Shown: positions 56,292 to 64,000 of the stretch, one piece after another | Numbering within the stretch: position 1 is the stretch's first letter | Layout of the letters: every line of letters begins with the position of its first letter | Assembly (NCBI RefSeq): GCF_018304765.1 | Contig: NZ_CP072643.1 | Location: 372,001-436,000 of the forward strand | Reading direction: 5' to 3' | DNA: 64,000 nt | Origin: Chloracidobacterium sp. N | GTDB taxonomy: Bacteria > Acidobacteriota > Blastocatellia > Chloracidobacteriales > Chloracidobacteriaceae | Made by a program: the position numbers and the translations under genes | Notes under the pieces: generated by a model | Databases searched by the model: none | What the model was told of the DNA's origin: nothing | The model's input: the letters and a program-made list of their open reading frames with translations, nothing else

Positions 56292-57950
56292 CTATCTGGC
56301 TTCCCCGGCGGCCGCCCGCCGGATGGCCTGTCCCGGACGCGCACCGGTCAGCTTGCCATCCTGCAGAACGGCCACTCCACGAACAAACACCGCCTGAATC
56401 CCGGTTGGAAAGTGATGGGGATCGTCATAAGTGGCGTTATCCTGAATCGTCCGGTCATCAAACAGCACCAGATCGGCAATGAAACCTTCCTGAATCAGAC
56501 CCCGCCGCCCCAGCCGGAACGTCTGCGCCGGCAGGCTCGTCATCTTGCGTACGGCGTCTTCCAGACGGAGTACCCCCAACTCCCGCACAAACCGCCCCAG
56601 CACCCGCGCATTGTTGCCATAGCCACGCGGATGCGGTACGCCAAGGCCCAGTTTGCGCACGCCGGCATCAGACGCCACCATCGTGAACGGCTCGCGCATG
56701 ATGGTGGCCACATCATCTTCCCGCATGGTGTGGTAGATCATCCCGGCCCCGCCCTGCTCATACATCACCAGGATTTGCTCGGTCTGGGCATCCAGGTCAT
56801 CCGTGCCCCGGGCCAGGCGCGTCACTTCCACGAGATTTTTGCCGTTGTAGTCCACATTTGCGCCGTAAAACGCCACCACGGCATAGCTGAAATCCTCGCG
56901 GGTCTTGGCCTTCAGGTTGGCTTTGAGTTCCTCTTTGACCTGCGCCCGGAGCGTGGCATCCGCAAGGCGACGGAGCGCCTCTTCGCGCCCACCGGCCAGC
57001 ACCCAGTCCGGCAGCAGGCTCTCCAGTGAAGTCGAAGACGCTGTGTAAGCGTACTGATCCACTGTCACTTCCAGCCCCCGGGCGCGTGCTGCCCGGATCA
57101 GTTCCAGTGCGCGGTCAGCCTGCCCCCACAGCCGGGGCGTGGCCACCTTGAGGTGGGAGATGTCCACCGGCAGACCGGCCTGCTCACCAATGGTGATGGC
57201 TTCCGCAATGGCTTCCAGCACACCATTGCCTTCATTGCGCATGTGGGTTACGTACAACCCGCCAGCCGCCGCGACCACTTCCGCCAGCGCGACGATTTCA
57301 TCCGTTTTGGCGAAACTCCCCGGAACGTAGATCAGTCCCGTGGAAAGCCCCACTGCGCCATCGTCCATGGCCTTGGCCACGAGACGTTTCATTTCATCCA
57401 GTTCTTCGGAGGTCGGCTCGCGGTTGGCATAGTTCATCACGGCCGCCCGGACTGAACCGTGCGCAATGAGCGTTGCCAGGTTGACCGTCAACGGTGTTTC
57501 TTTGTAGCCCCCCAGAAATGCTCCGACATCCGTCACCGAACTCCCACAGTTTCCGGTCACAAGCGTCGTCACGCCCATGCGGATGAAGTTTTCGGCTTCC
57601 GGGTAGCGGAAGATGTCTTCCACGTGGGCATGGACATCAATAAAGCCCGGCGCAAGGATGTGTCCCTTGGCATCCACTACTGTCGTGGCCCGGCCGGTCG
57701 GCTTGCGCCCCACGCGCACGATGTAACCATCTTTGATGGCCACCTCGGCCCGAAACCAGGGATTGCCCGTGCCGTCCACAACGCGGGCGTTCGTGATAAG
57801 CACATCGTAGGTTTCAAACGACGTGGGCACTGGCGTTTTTTCAGGGGCTTTTTCAGGGGCCGTTTCCGCGGTTTTTTGCGCCACAGCCCAGTGGCTGGCT
57901 ACAAACCACCAGATAACCAGCCACCACAGGCGTCGTTGCGACCAGATCAT
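56292..57950 (-). CDS. Exported N-acyl-D-amino-acid deacylase-like amidohydrolase
   Basis: 552 residues with a signal peptide ([17 protein letters not shown]) and a Pro/Glu linker. The metal-dependent amidohydrolase fold shows [37 protein letters not shown] and, near the end, [10 protein letters not shown] and [10 protein letters not shown]. These place it with D-aminoacylase/dihydroorotase-like enzymes that hydrolyse N-acyl-D-amino acids. The substrate is not proven. Its ATG overlaps the stop of the molybdenum hydroxylase large subunit (ATGA). Confidence 0.9.
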   Translation of the reverse strand: MIWSQRRLWWLVIWWFVASHWAVAQKTAETAPEKAPEKTPVPTSFETYDVLITNARVVDGTGNPWFRAEVAIKDGYIVRVGRKPTGRATTVVDAKGHILAPGFIDVHAHVEDIFRYPEAENFIRMGVTTLVTGNCGSSVTDVGAFLGGYKETPLTVNLATLIAHGSVRAAVMNYANREPTSEELDEMKRLVAKAMDDGAVGLSTGLIYVPGSFAKTDEIVALAEVVAAAGGLYVTHMRNEGNGVLEAIAEAITIGEQAGLPVDISHLKVATPRLWGQADRALELIRAARARGLEVTVDQYAYTASSTSLESLLPDWVLAGGREEALRRLADATLRAQVKEELKANLKAKTREDFSYAVVAFYGANVDYNGKNLVEVTRLARGTDDLDAQTEQILVMYEQGGAGMIYHTMREDDVATIMREPFTMVASDAGVRKLGLGVPHPRGYGNNARVLGRFVRELGVLRLEDAVRKMTSLPAQTFRLGRRGLIQEGFIADLVLFDDRTIQDNATYDDPHHFPTGIQAVFVRGVAVLQDGKLTGARPGQAIRRAAAGEAR

Positions 57951-60082
57951 GTATCCAGCTCAATGGGAAGTTTCCGAATCCGCTTCCCGGTCAGAGCGAA
58001 CAGGGCACTACAAACGGCTGGGGCCACGGGCGGCAGCGCCGGTTCGCCGGCACCTGACGGAGACTCGCTGCTGGGAATGAGATGGACTTCGACGCGGGGC
58101 ATTTCGGCCATCCGCAACAGCGGATAATCATTGAAATTGGACTGCACGACCCGTCCCTGCTCGACCGTGATCGCGCCGTACAGCGCCGCACTCAGGGCAA
58201 AGGCGATACTACCCTCGATCTGCGCCTCGACCTGGCTTGGGTTGACCACCGTACCGACATCCATGGCACAGACAATCCGGTGAACACGCGGCAGGTCATC
58301 CTCAACGGACACTTCCGCAACCTGGGCGCAAAACGCGCCGAAGGAAAAATGGGACGCCACGCCACGGGCGCGCCCCTTGGGCAACGGTTGTCCCCACCCG
58401 GCCGCCTTTGCCGCCACCTCCAGTACCCGCTTCAGGCGCGGTGCTTTCCCCAGCCGCGCCAGCCGAAACTCGACCGGATCGGCTTTGGCAGCATGGGCCA
58501 ACTCATCCATCCACGATTCCTGCACAAAGGCATTCTGCGAATCGAACACCGCGCGCCAGAACCCAATCGGCACGGCGGTGTTGGCGCGGACATACTCCGC
58601 CCGAAAATTCGGCAGTTCGTAGGCTGTTGTGGTGATACCGGCCATGGCCCCCGGATCGACGCCTTTGCCCCCGTCCGGCTGGCGTTGCCCCCGAATGGAT
58701 GGGGCCACCAACCGGTGCAGTACGGCCACCGGCTGTCCGTCCCCAGCCAAGCCGGCTTTGACCACGTGCAGGCTGGCCGGGCGATACCAGCCGTGCTGCA
58801 TGTCTTCCTCGCGCGTCCACGTCACCTGCACCGGGACACCGTTGAGCCGCCTGGCGACTTCAACGGCATCCGCCGCATAGTCGGCTTCAATCCGCCGCCC
58901 GAAACCGCCGCCGAGCAGGGTGACGTGAATTTTGATGCGCCCGGCATCCAGCCCGGTAATGCGTCGGGCTTCATCCATAACAAAGTTCGGGAACTGCGTT
59001 GGGGCCCAGATTTCACAACCTTCGGCGCTGACCCGCGCCGTACAGTTTTGCGGCTCAAGGGTGGCATGGTGCAGGTACGGCACTTCATAAACGGCTTCAA
59101 GCTGTTTTGCGGCTGAAGCAAATGCCTTGTCGAAGTCTCCGTCCTGCCGGGCGACATCCCCCGGCGACGTGGATTTCTCAATGAACATGGCGCGAATGTC
59201 CGCACTGGACAACTTCGCATGGGGGCCGTCGTCCCAGGTGATGCGGAGTTTTTTCGCGCCTTCAAAAGCCGCCCAGGTGTTGGTGGCCACAACGGCCACC
59301 CCCCGGTCCGTCACAAAGACCTGTTCAACGCCCGGCACCCGTTTGGCTTCAGTGTCCTCGACCTGCCTGACCTTGCCGCCAAAAACCGGGGGATGCACCA
59401 TCGTGGCAAAACGCATCCCCGGCAGGCGCACATCCATGCCATAGACGGCCTTGCCGGTGACAATGTCCGGGTTGTCGTAGCGCGGCACACGCCGCCCGAT
59501 GAGCTTGAAATCCTTGGGGTCTTTGAGTTTGACCGCCTTGGGATCAGGAACGGGAAGGTTGGCGGCATCGGCGACGAGTTCGCCGTAACCGAGCTTTTTC
59601 GTCGCATCCGAAGGATGCAACACAAAGCCAGCTTCTGTCCGGCAGGCGTCGGCCGGGACATTCCAGCGGCGGGCCGCCGCCTCGACCAGCATGGCGCGCG
59701 CGGTGGCACCGGTCCGCCGCAGCGGTTCCCAGGCCCCCCGCAGACTGCCGCTGCCGCCGGTGCCCTGAAATCCATAGCGCGATGGGTCAAACGATGCCGT
59801 CTCCACGGCAACCTGCTTCCAGTCCGCATCCAGTTCTTCGGCTACCAGCATGGGCAGGCTGGTACGTACGCCCTGCCCCATTTCGGTCTTGTTGACAGTG
59901 ATGAGAACGCGCCCATCAGGGCGAATGGTCACGAAGGCATTGGGAGCGAGCACCGGGGCGGTGGAATCCGCCGCCGCCCGCACCCCGTTCGACTCGACGT
60001 GGCAGCCAAGTGTCAGGGCCACCCCGGTCAGCGTCGCCCCGGCCAGAAACTCGCGTCGGGAAAGGTTGACAATCAGCGTCAT
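57947..60082 (-). CDS. Molybdenum hydroxylase large subunit (IorB-like), Tat-exported
   Basis: 711 residues. [15 protein letters not shown] is a twin-arginine signal. The family signature [13 protein letters not shown] and [20 protein letters not shown] line the molybdopterin pocket, and [14 protein letters not shown] holds the catalytic Glu. It resembles isoquinoline 1-oxidoreductase beta and related aldehyde dehydrogenases of the xanthine oxidase family. ATG 60,082 overlaps the small-subunit stop. The frame continues to 60,289 but only as the shadow of the upstream gene. The substrate may be an aldehyde or N-heterocycle. It requires the cofactor made through moaA. Confidence 0.92.
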   Translation of the reverse strand: MTLIVNLSRREFLAGATLTGVALTLGCHVESNGVRAAADSTAPVLAPNAFVTIRPDGRVLITVNKTEMGQGVRTSLPMLVAEELDADWKQVAVETASFDPSRYGFQGTGGSGSLRGAWEPLRRTGATARAMLVEAAARRWNVPADACRTEAGFVLHPSDATKKLGYGELVADAANLPVPDPKAVKLKDPKDFKLIGRRVPRYDNPDIVTGKAVYGMDVRLPGMRFATMVHPPVFGGKVRQVEDTEAKRVPGVEQVFVTDRGVAVVATNTWAAFEGAKKLRITWDDGPHAKLSSADIRAMFIEKSTSPGDVARQDGDFDKAFASAAKQLEAVYEVPYLHHATLEPQNCTARVSAEGCEIWAPTQFPNFVMDEARRITGLDAGRIKIHVTLLGGGFGRRIEADYAADAVEVARRLNGVPVQVTWTREEDMQHGWYRPASLHVVKAGLAGDGQPVAVLHRLVAPSIRGQRQPDGGKGVDPGAMAGITTTAYELPNFRAEYVRANTAVPIGFWRAVFDSQNAFVQESWMDELAHAAKADPVEFRLARLGKAPRLKRVLEVAAKAAGWGQPLPKGRARGVASHFSFGAFCAQVAEVSVEDDLPRVHRIVCAMDVGTVVNPSQVEAQIEGSIAFALSAALYGAITVEQGRVVQSNFNDYPLLRMAEMPRVEVHLIPSSESPSGAGEPALPPVAPAVCSALFALTGKRIRKLPIELDT

Positions 60083-60552
60083 GACCGTTTTTCCCCTTTC
60101 TGCAACGTGGTGGCGCGCTGTACGGCGGCCCGGATACGCTGGTACGTCCCACACCGGCAGAGGTTTCCGGCCATGGCGTTGGCAATGTCTTCTTCGGTAG
60201 GCTTGGGCTTGGCCGCCAGCAGCGCCGCCGCGGCCATGACCTGTCCGGGCTGGCAGTAGCCGCACTGGGCGACATCTTCGAGCTTCCACGCCTGCTGGAC
60301 GGGGTGCATTCCATCCGGCGACAGCCCCTCGATGGTTGTAACGCGCTTGCCTTCAACCCGTGACAGCGGCAGCGTGCACGACCGCACGGCAACACCGTCC
60401 AGGTGGACGGTACAGGCTCCGCAGAGACCAGCGCCGCAGCCATATTTCGTTCCGGTCAGCCCAAGAACGTCGCGCAGCACCCACAGCAGGGGCATTTCGG
60501 GCGGCGCGTCACAGGTTTGTTTCGTGCCATTGATCGTCACCGTGGTCGGCAT
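60079..60552 (-). CDS. Molybdenum hydroxylase [2Fe-2S] small subunit (IorA-like)
   Basis: 157 residues. An N-terminal ferredoxin-like domain has [15 protein letters not shown] (three Cys) and a fourth Cys in RSCTLP. The C-terminal domain has [12 protein letters not shown] and [12 protein letters not shown], together binding two [2Fe-2S] clusters. It passes electrons from the molybdenum site of the large subunit. I chose ATG 60,552 ([12 protein letters not shown]); the frame to 60,645 lacks similarity. It has no signal itself and would be exported with the Tat-tagged partner. Confidence 0.93.
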   Translation of the reverse strand: MPTTVTINGTKQTCDAPPEMPLLWVLRDVLGLTGTKYGCGAGLCGACTVHLDGVAVRSCTLPLSRVEGKRVTTIEGLSPDGMHPVQQAWKLEDVAQCGYCQPGQVMAAAALLAAKPKPTEEDIANAMAGNLCRCGTYQRIRAAVQRATTLQKGEKRS

Positions 60553-60787
60553 ACCCAGTACCTCAATCTCTGATGCAGTCAGGTCAGGCGCGCGTCGCAA
60601 CGCATCCCAACGTCGGCTTTTACGCCACCGAATCCGAAAAAACAACGCGAAATGTCACAGGGCAAAGTTCAGGAAAGACAATTCACCGCATCCGAAAAGT
60701 GTGCTAAGTAACCATGCGCAGCCTGCGCTCACGACCGCTGTCCTCAAGCCAGCCTCAGCCCTCAACAGTCATTCCTGGAATCTGTCT

Positions 60788-62275
60788 ATGTCAGAGCAAT
60801 CTGTTCCGCCATCTTCCCGCAGGCCACCGGTTCAGACCCCACCCGGACCGTCCCAGTCCCCTTATTTCGCAAATCCCGGTCCCTCATCCGAGCCAGCCGG
60901 AGCGTCGTCTGGCGAACAGTTTTCCGGGCCGGGGGGCGTGGGGCGCATCAACTATGCGGCACCGGGTCAGATAGCCAGTCCCTACGCGGCCGGGTACGCC
61001 AGCGCATCCAAGCCGTGGTGGCAGAAGGTTTCACGTCGGGGCTGGATCATCGGCGGGGCAGCGGCTGGCGCAGTGACCATTGGCGGCATTGCGGCCCTTG
61101 TCGCCGTGTTCGGCGAGGAGGAAATTGACACGGATTCGCTCGAACTTCAGAAAAAGAGCGGCTGGAACATCGGTTCGGAAAACCGTCCGCTGACCTTCAG
61201 CGTTCCGACAACGCAACTTGACTCCCGAAACAGTCAGGACTGGCAGAAGTATCTCGACCAGAACGCCATGCTGGCGGCGTTCGAGCCACGCGGCAAATGG
61301 CAGCCGTACTTCGTGCCGACCCTCATCCAGTCCCTTCAGGCGGAGTCGCTCAGAAACCAGCTCAAGCCCATCTTTGGCCCAAGCATGGACGCCAGCTACG
61401 GGCGCGGACAGGCGCTGGCCGAAGACATCCTCGCCAATGCCGCCAATCCCGGCGAAACGGCGATTATCGTGGACCTCATCGGGCGCGACAGTGTTGCCTA
61501 CGGGGCCGGACTGGCCTCCCACGGACGCCTGATTACGACGTTTGATAACTATCCGCATCCACTTGGGGTTGTCCCGTCGCATGAAACTCTGGCGGCGATG
61601 CTCTACTACGCCGACGAAATTGCCGCCAAACAGGCGACGCTCCCGGAACATGCTCCGCCGGTCTTTCTGCTCGATGCCTACCGGATCAACGATTACAAGG
61701 ATACTGACAACCAGTTCGACAACCGCTACCTGGCCAAGGTTCCGCCGGCGGCCAAACTCACGGAAGCCGGGATCAAGCACATCATCTACGTGACGCCGGA
61801 CAGTTCCCGGAAGGTGGAGATGGACGACCTCAACGAGGATTTCGTGGACTACAAAAACGCCGGCATCAGTGTCGCCATCCTGCCAGCCAGTGAGTTCACG
61901 CCTGACCCGAACCAAAGCGTGGGCACCAGCAGTCGTCCCCGGTACTACTACGGGGGACACCCAATGGGGAGCGTGTGGTTCTTCTATGCCTACCCCTACT
62001 ATGCTCCCTCGCCGGTCTATGTCAGCCGCACGCCCTACTACCGCACGGTCTCTCCGGCGACGAACCCGATGGCCTCGCGTGTGCCAAGCTACACGCCGGC
62101 TCCGCGGCAGACCATGTTTTCGTCCTCACGGATGGGGGGCGCGCGGGGCGTCGGACGCAGCAAACCAAGCGGGTTTGGACGCAGTACGGTGCGGGTGGGC
62201 TCCGGCGGACGGATTACCGGCACCCGCGCCGGTCGCTCCGGCTCGTTTGGGCGTGGCGGCTTCGGCTTCGGATAA
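60788..62275 (+). CDS. Single-helix membrane protein with Gly/Arg-rich tail, unknown
   Basis: 495 residues. The first 80 are Pro/Ser/Gly-rich and disordered. One membrane helix lies near 85-108 (GWIIGGAAAGAVTIGGIAAL). An alpha/beta domain of about 250 residues follows (ETAIIVDLIGRDSVAYGAGLAS, VFLLDAYRIND). The tail is Tyr/Pro-rich (YAYPYYAPSP) and then Gly/Arg/Ser-rich (FGRGGFGFG). I recognise no family, though the middle has features of a phosphatase- or hydrolase-like fold without clear catalytic residues. Confidence 0.75.
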   Translation: MSEQSVPPSSRRPPVQTPPGPSQSPYFANPGPSSEPAGASSGEQFSGPGGVGRINYAAPGQIASPYAAGYASASKPWWQKVSRRGWIIGGAAAGAVTIGGIAALVAVFGEEEIDTDSLELQKKSGWNIGSENRPLTFSVPTTQLDSRNSQDWQKYLDQNAMLAAFEPRGKWQPYFVPTLIQSLQAESLRNQLKPIFGPSMDASYGRGQALAEDILANAANPGETAIIVDLIGRDSVAYGAGLASHGRLITTFDNYPHPLGVVPSHETLAAMLYYADEIAAKQATLPEHAPPVFLLDAYRINDYKDTDNQFDNRYLAKVPPAAKLTEAGIKHIIYVTPDSSRKVEMDDLNEDFVDYKNAGISVAILPASEFTPDPNQSVGTSSRPRYYYGGHPMGSVWFFYAYPYYAPSPVYVSRTPYYRTVSPATNPMASRVPSYTPAPRQTMFSSSRMGGARGVGRSKPSGFGRSTVRVGSGGRITGTRAGRSGSFGRGGFGFG

Positions 62276-62325
62276 CACACGGGCTGTTTTTCCAAAGACA
62301 TTCTGACTTGGGGCAGGTCGACCGG

Positions 62326-62835
62326 ATGAGCACACCAACCGACGGGCTTTTTCTCCAGAGTGACGGGAAGCACGGTATCTGTGTGGATGCGACCGGTGCG
62401 CCGGGGATGCTGGCGCCGGCACTCTCGGACCTGCTGGCCGCGCTACGCGAAGCAGACGAAGACCTCCCCGATTGCCTGCGCCAGATTGGACAGGACTGGG
62501 GCGAACGGATGGTTGTGCACTTTCCGGCGCTCCTGGCCGAGCGTACCGGACAGACGCTGCCACTGGCACAGTCGCCCGTTCAGCCCTTTCTTGGGCTGTG
62601 CGGCGACTACCTGCAGGCGCATGGATTTGGGCGATGCGACTTCGTCGCGCAGGAACCGACCCTGGCCATCCACATTCAGGATGGGCAACCCGATGCCCTC
62701 CCGCTTCTGGCAGGCTTTTTTGAAGCCCTCATCTCCACGGTTGCCGACCTGCCGGTGCAGTGCCGGCCGGTCACGGAAAACGGTCATCATCTGCGCCTGG
62801 ATGTCTTCCAGCCGGCCGATGCCACTGAAAACTGA
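62326..62835 (+). CDS. Unknown 169-residue protein
   Basis: ATG at 62,326 lies 50 bases after the upstream gene. The protein is mixed alpha/beta, with CDFVAQEPTLAIHIQDGQPD and a C-terminal strand (HHLRLDVFQP). It has no signal or membrane helix. I cannot assign a family. It precedes the Cys-rich exported protein gene and may share its transcript. Confidence 0.65.
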   Translation: MSTPTDGLFLQSDGKHGICVDATGAPGMLAPALSDLLAALREADEDLPDCLRQIGQDWGERMVVHFPALLAERTGQTLPLAQSPVQPFLGLCGDYLQAHGFGRCDFVAQEPTLAIHIQDGQPDALPLLAGFFEALISTVADLPVQCRPVTENGHHLRLDVFQPADATEN

Positions 62836-62875
62836 TCTGTTGACCGTGGGTGTTTCTGCCTTGATACTACCCGGC

Positions 62876-63529
62876 ATGGTGCGTGTGTCCCGTTCCCGTT
62901 GGTCAGTTCTGGTAACGATGGTGGTGCTGTCGGCGCTGTGCGTGACACCACTGGCCTGTGTGCTGAACTGCCTGCTGGGTGGCTGCATGCATGCGGCTCA
63001 GGTGCAAGCCCAGCCGGCAACGGCCCACATTGCCCTGCCCGTCGGCGGCACCGTTGCCACGACGACGCCAGCCACACCGGACACCCTCACCCCCACGCCA
63101 GCCGTACCTCGGTCAAAACACCACTGCTGTGCGGTCAAAAAGCAGGAGCGGCTCCCGCAGCCGGGGGTTGAAGCCCCGGCGACGCCAGCCACACCGGCAC
63201 CAGCCACACCGGCATCAGTCGCATTGGCAGCGAAAGCCATTTCCGGGCAGCCAACGCTTCGTCTGGAAACAAGCGGACTGACGGCCGGAAGCACGGCGGC
63301 CCTTGTTGGTGCTGACGATGCACGTTGTGGCTGCCACCCTGCCGAAACGCCAGACCGGTTCACGGTGGCGTCGCTCTTTACTTTTGAGGCGCCGCTGGCC
63401 GCAACGACCTGCCTGCCGGTTCGCCTTCCCGTTGTCCGGCGTCCCACGGCTCTCCAGCCGCCGGTGGTCGTGGCGTACCAGCCTTCCCGCCGGGACACCT
63501 ATCTCAGGTGCTGTGTCTTCAGGATTTAG
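62876..63529 (+). CDS. Exported Cys-containing protein, unknown
   Basis: 217 residues from ATG 62,876; an in-frame ATG at 62,819 overlaps the previous gene. A hydrophobic start (WSVLVTMVVLSALCVTPLAC) suggests export. The middle is Ala/Pro/Thr-rich with the repeat ATPATP, and isolated Cys groups stand out: CVLNCLLGGC, KHHCCAVKK, RCGCHPAE, RCCVF. HCC- and CGC-type groups suggest metal binding, perhaps copper or zinc, like the small neighbour downstream. No named family recognised. Confidence 0.6.
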   Translation: MVRVSRSRWSVLVTMVVLSALCVTPLACVLNCLLGGCMHAAQVQAQPATAHIALPVGGTVATTTPATPDTLTPTPAVPRSKHHCCAVKKQERLPQPGVEAPATPATPAPATPASVALAAKAISGQPTLRLETSGLTAGSTAALVGADDARCGCHPAETPDRFTVASLFTFEAPLAATTCLPVRLPVVRRPTALQPPVVVAYQPSRRDTYLRCCVFRI

Positions 63530-63626
63530 TCTTCGGAAGTGGATTGTCCTTCGCTTTGACGGCTTATGCGCTCCATGCTGAGCGCCTGGACTTCACACCT
63601 TCGTTGACACAAAAAGGAGACACATC

Positions 63627-63896
63627 ATGTTGAAAGTTATCGTTCCAGCCCTGTTCCTCATGACCACGTTCTTCGGCGGTGACCTGGCCACGGCCAAGAC
63701 CCCGAAGGCCACGAAGAAAGCCCCGGCCGCCTGCTGCGCCACCAAGAAGAAAGAAACGGCTTCCTGCTGTGCCAAGCCCAACTGCTGCGCCGATCAGGCC
63801 TGCGGCATGGGTGCGGACTGCTGTGCGCCCGGCAGCGACTGCTGCGTGGATGGGCAGTGCACCGCTGGCAAGAAGGCCAAGAAGACAGCCCGCTGA
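63627..63896 (+). CDS. Small exported CC-rich protein, metallothionein-like
   Basis: 89 residues with AAAGGAGA eight bases before the ATG. A signal peptide (MLKVIVPALFLMTTFFGGDLATA) precedes a Lys-rich mature part with repeated Cys pairs: ACCATKK, SCCAKPNCCADQACG, DCCAPGSDCCVDGQC, fourteen Cys in all. The pattern is that of a metal-scavenging protein, but it is not one of the classic metallothionein families. It is probably periplasmic or surface-bound. It follows another Cys-containing exported protein, which suggests joint use. Confidence 0.8.
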   Translation: MLKVIVPALFLMTTFFGGDLATAKTPKATKKAPAACCATKKKETASCCAKPNCCADQACGMGADCCAPGSDCCVDGQCTAGKKAKKTAR

Positions 63897-63942
63897 ACCG
63901 GCCGGCATCCGCAACCGAGCCTTTCGTGTTCACCTCTTTTCC

Positions 63943-63971
63943 ACGCGCGGGGGCGCTCCCCCGCGCGTTTT
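63943..63971 (+). terminator. Rho-independent terminator
   Basis: ACGCGCGGGGG, loop CGCT, then CCCCCGCGCGT followed by TTT. It ends the Cys-rich gene transcript 46 bases after the stop. Confidence 0.85.
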
Positions 63972-64000
63972 GTCTTGTTGCACACCGCCTGTTCGGGCCA

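Noticed and set aside
63001-63230. CRISPR-like repeats suggested by recurrent GCCAGCCACACCGG
   Set aside because: They are codon repeats for ATPATP inside a coding region; no regular spacers.

Overview
The window is mostly high-GC DNA whose gene content fits an Acidobacteriota genome, most likely a Chloracidobacterium-like thermophilic mat phototroph. That placement is an inference. It rests on two very large Oar-like TonB-dependent receptors with N-terminal carboxypeptidase-regulatory-like domains, a Ser/Thr kinase fused to a PD40/TolB-like propeller, a Reg_prop/Y_Y_Y sensor fused to a PP2C (SpoIIE) phosphatase, and inserts that look like DNA from cyanobacteria and Chloroflexota, the usual neighbours in hot-spring mats.

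Layout. 1-10.9 kb: housekeeping and stress genes (hibernation factor, class A beta-lactamase-like hydrolase, HNH nuclease, universal stress protein, aldo/keto reductase, Tat-exported superoxide dismutase, flavodoxin, isoaspartyl peptidase, moaA, SCP2-like protein, HEAT-TonB protein). 10.9-15.4 kb: an unstable accessory patch. It holds an mntA/hepT toxin-antitoxin pair whose hepT carries a 1369-bp tnpB-only IS200/IS605-type element, second partial copies of the TonB tail and of mntA, and a zinc-ribbon membrane protein of Chloroflexota character. 15.5-28.7 kb: symporter plus kinase, TonB receptor, DUF3108 protein plus substrate-binding lipoprotein, and a fused restriction-modification enzyme. 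28.8 kb: tRNA-Arg(CCU). 29-37.6 kb: one minus-strand run of methyltransferase, FtsX-type ABC permease, APC permease and PP2C sensor. 37.9-45 kb: proC, a second TonB receptor and small membrane or coiled-coil proteins. 45-52.5 kb: an Hsp70-TPR gene coupled to a UvrD-like helicase gene that is split by a 4502-bp IS-bounded segment. 52.7-64 kb: AtuA-like protein, a four-gene operon (two-subunit molybdenum hydroxylase, N-acyl-D-amino-acid deacylase-like amidohydrolase, psuG) and a Cys-rich secreted pair at the end.

The most interesting region is 47,796-52,297. It begins with a 41-bp left-end remnant of the same IS, carries rpmB (cyanobacterial-type L28), an XRE-cupin regulator, a GntR/UTRA regulator and an ACR3 arsenite exporter, and ends with a complete second IS copy. 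The cargo is AT-richer and contains four GCGATCGC octamers (HIP1, a cyanobacterial genome signature) that I did not notice elsewhere in the window. All three IS left ends follow TTTAC and both right ends finish in TCAA, the cleavage chemistry known from IS608. Removing 11,381-12,749 restores hepT exactly in frame, so the element borders are fixed to the base. Removing 47,796-52,297 joins two helicase pieces in frame, but the product lacks the helicase middle.

Many genes are organised as translationally coupled pairs with 4-bp ATGA/GTGA overlaps (mntA-hepT, kinase-symporter, binding protein-DUF3108, iorA-like/iorB-like/amidohydrolase, hsp70-helicase, XRE-GntR).
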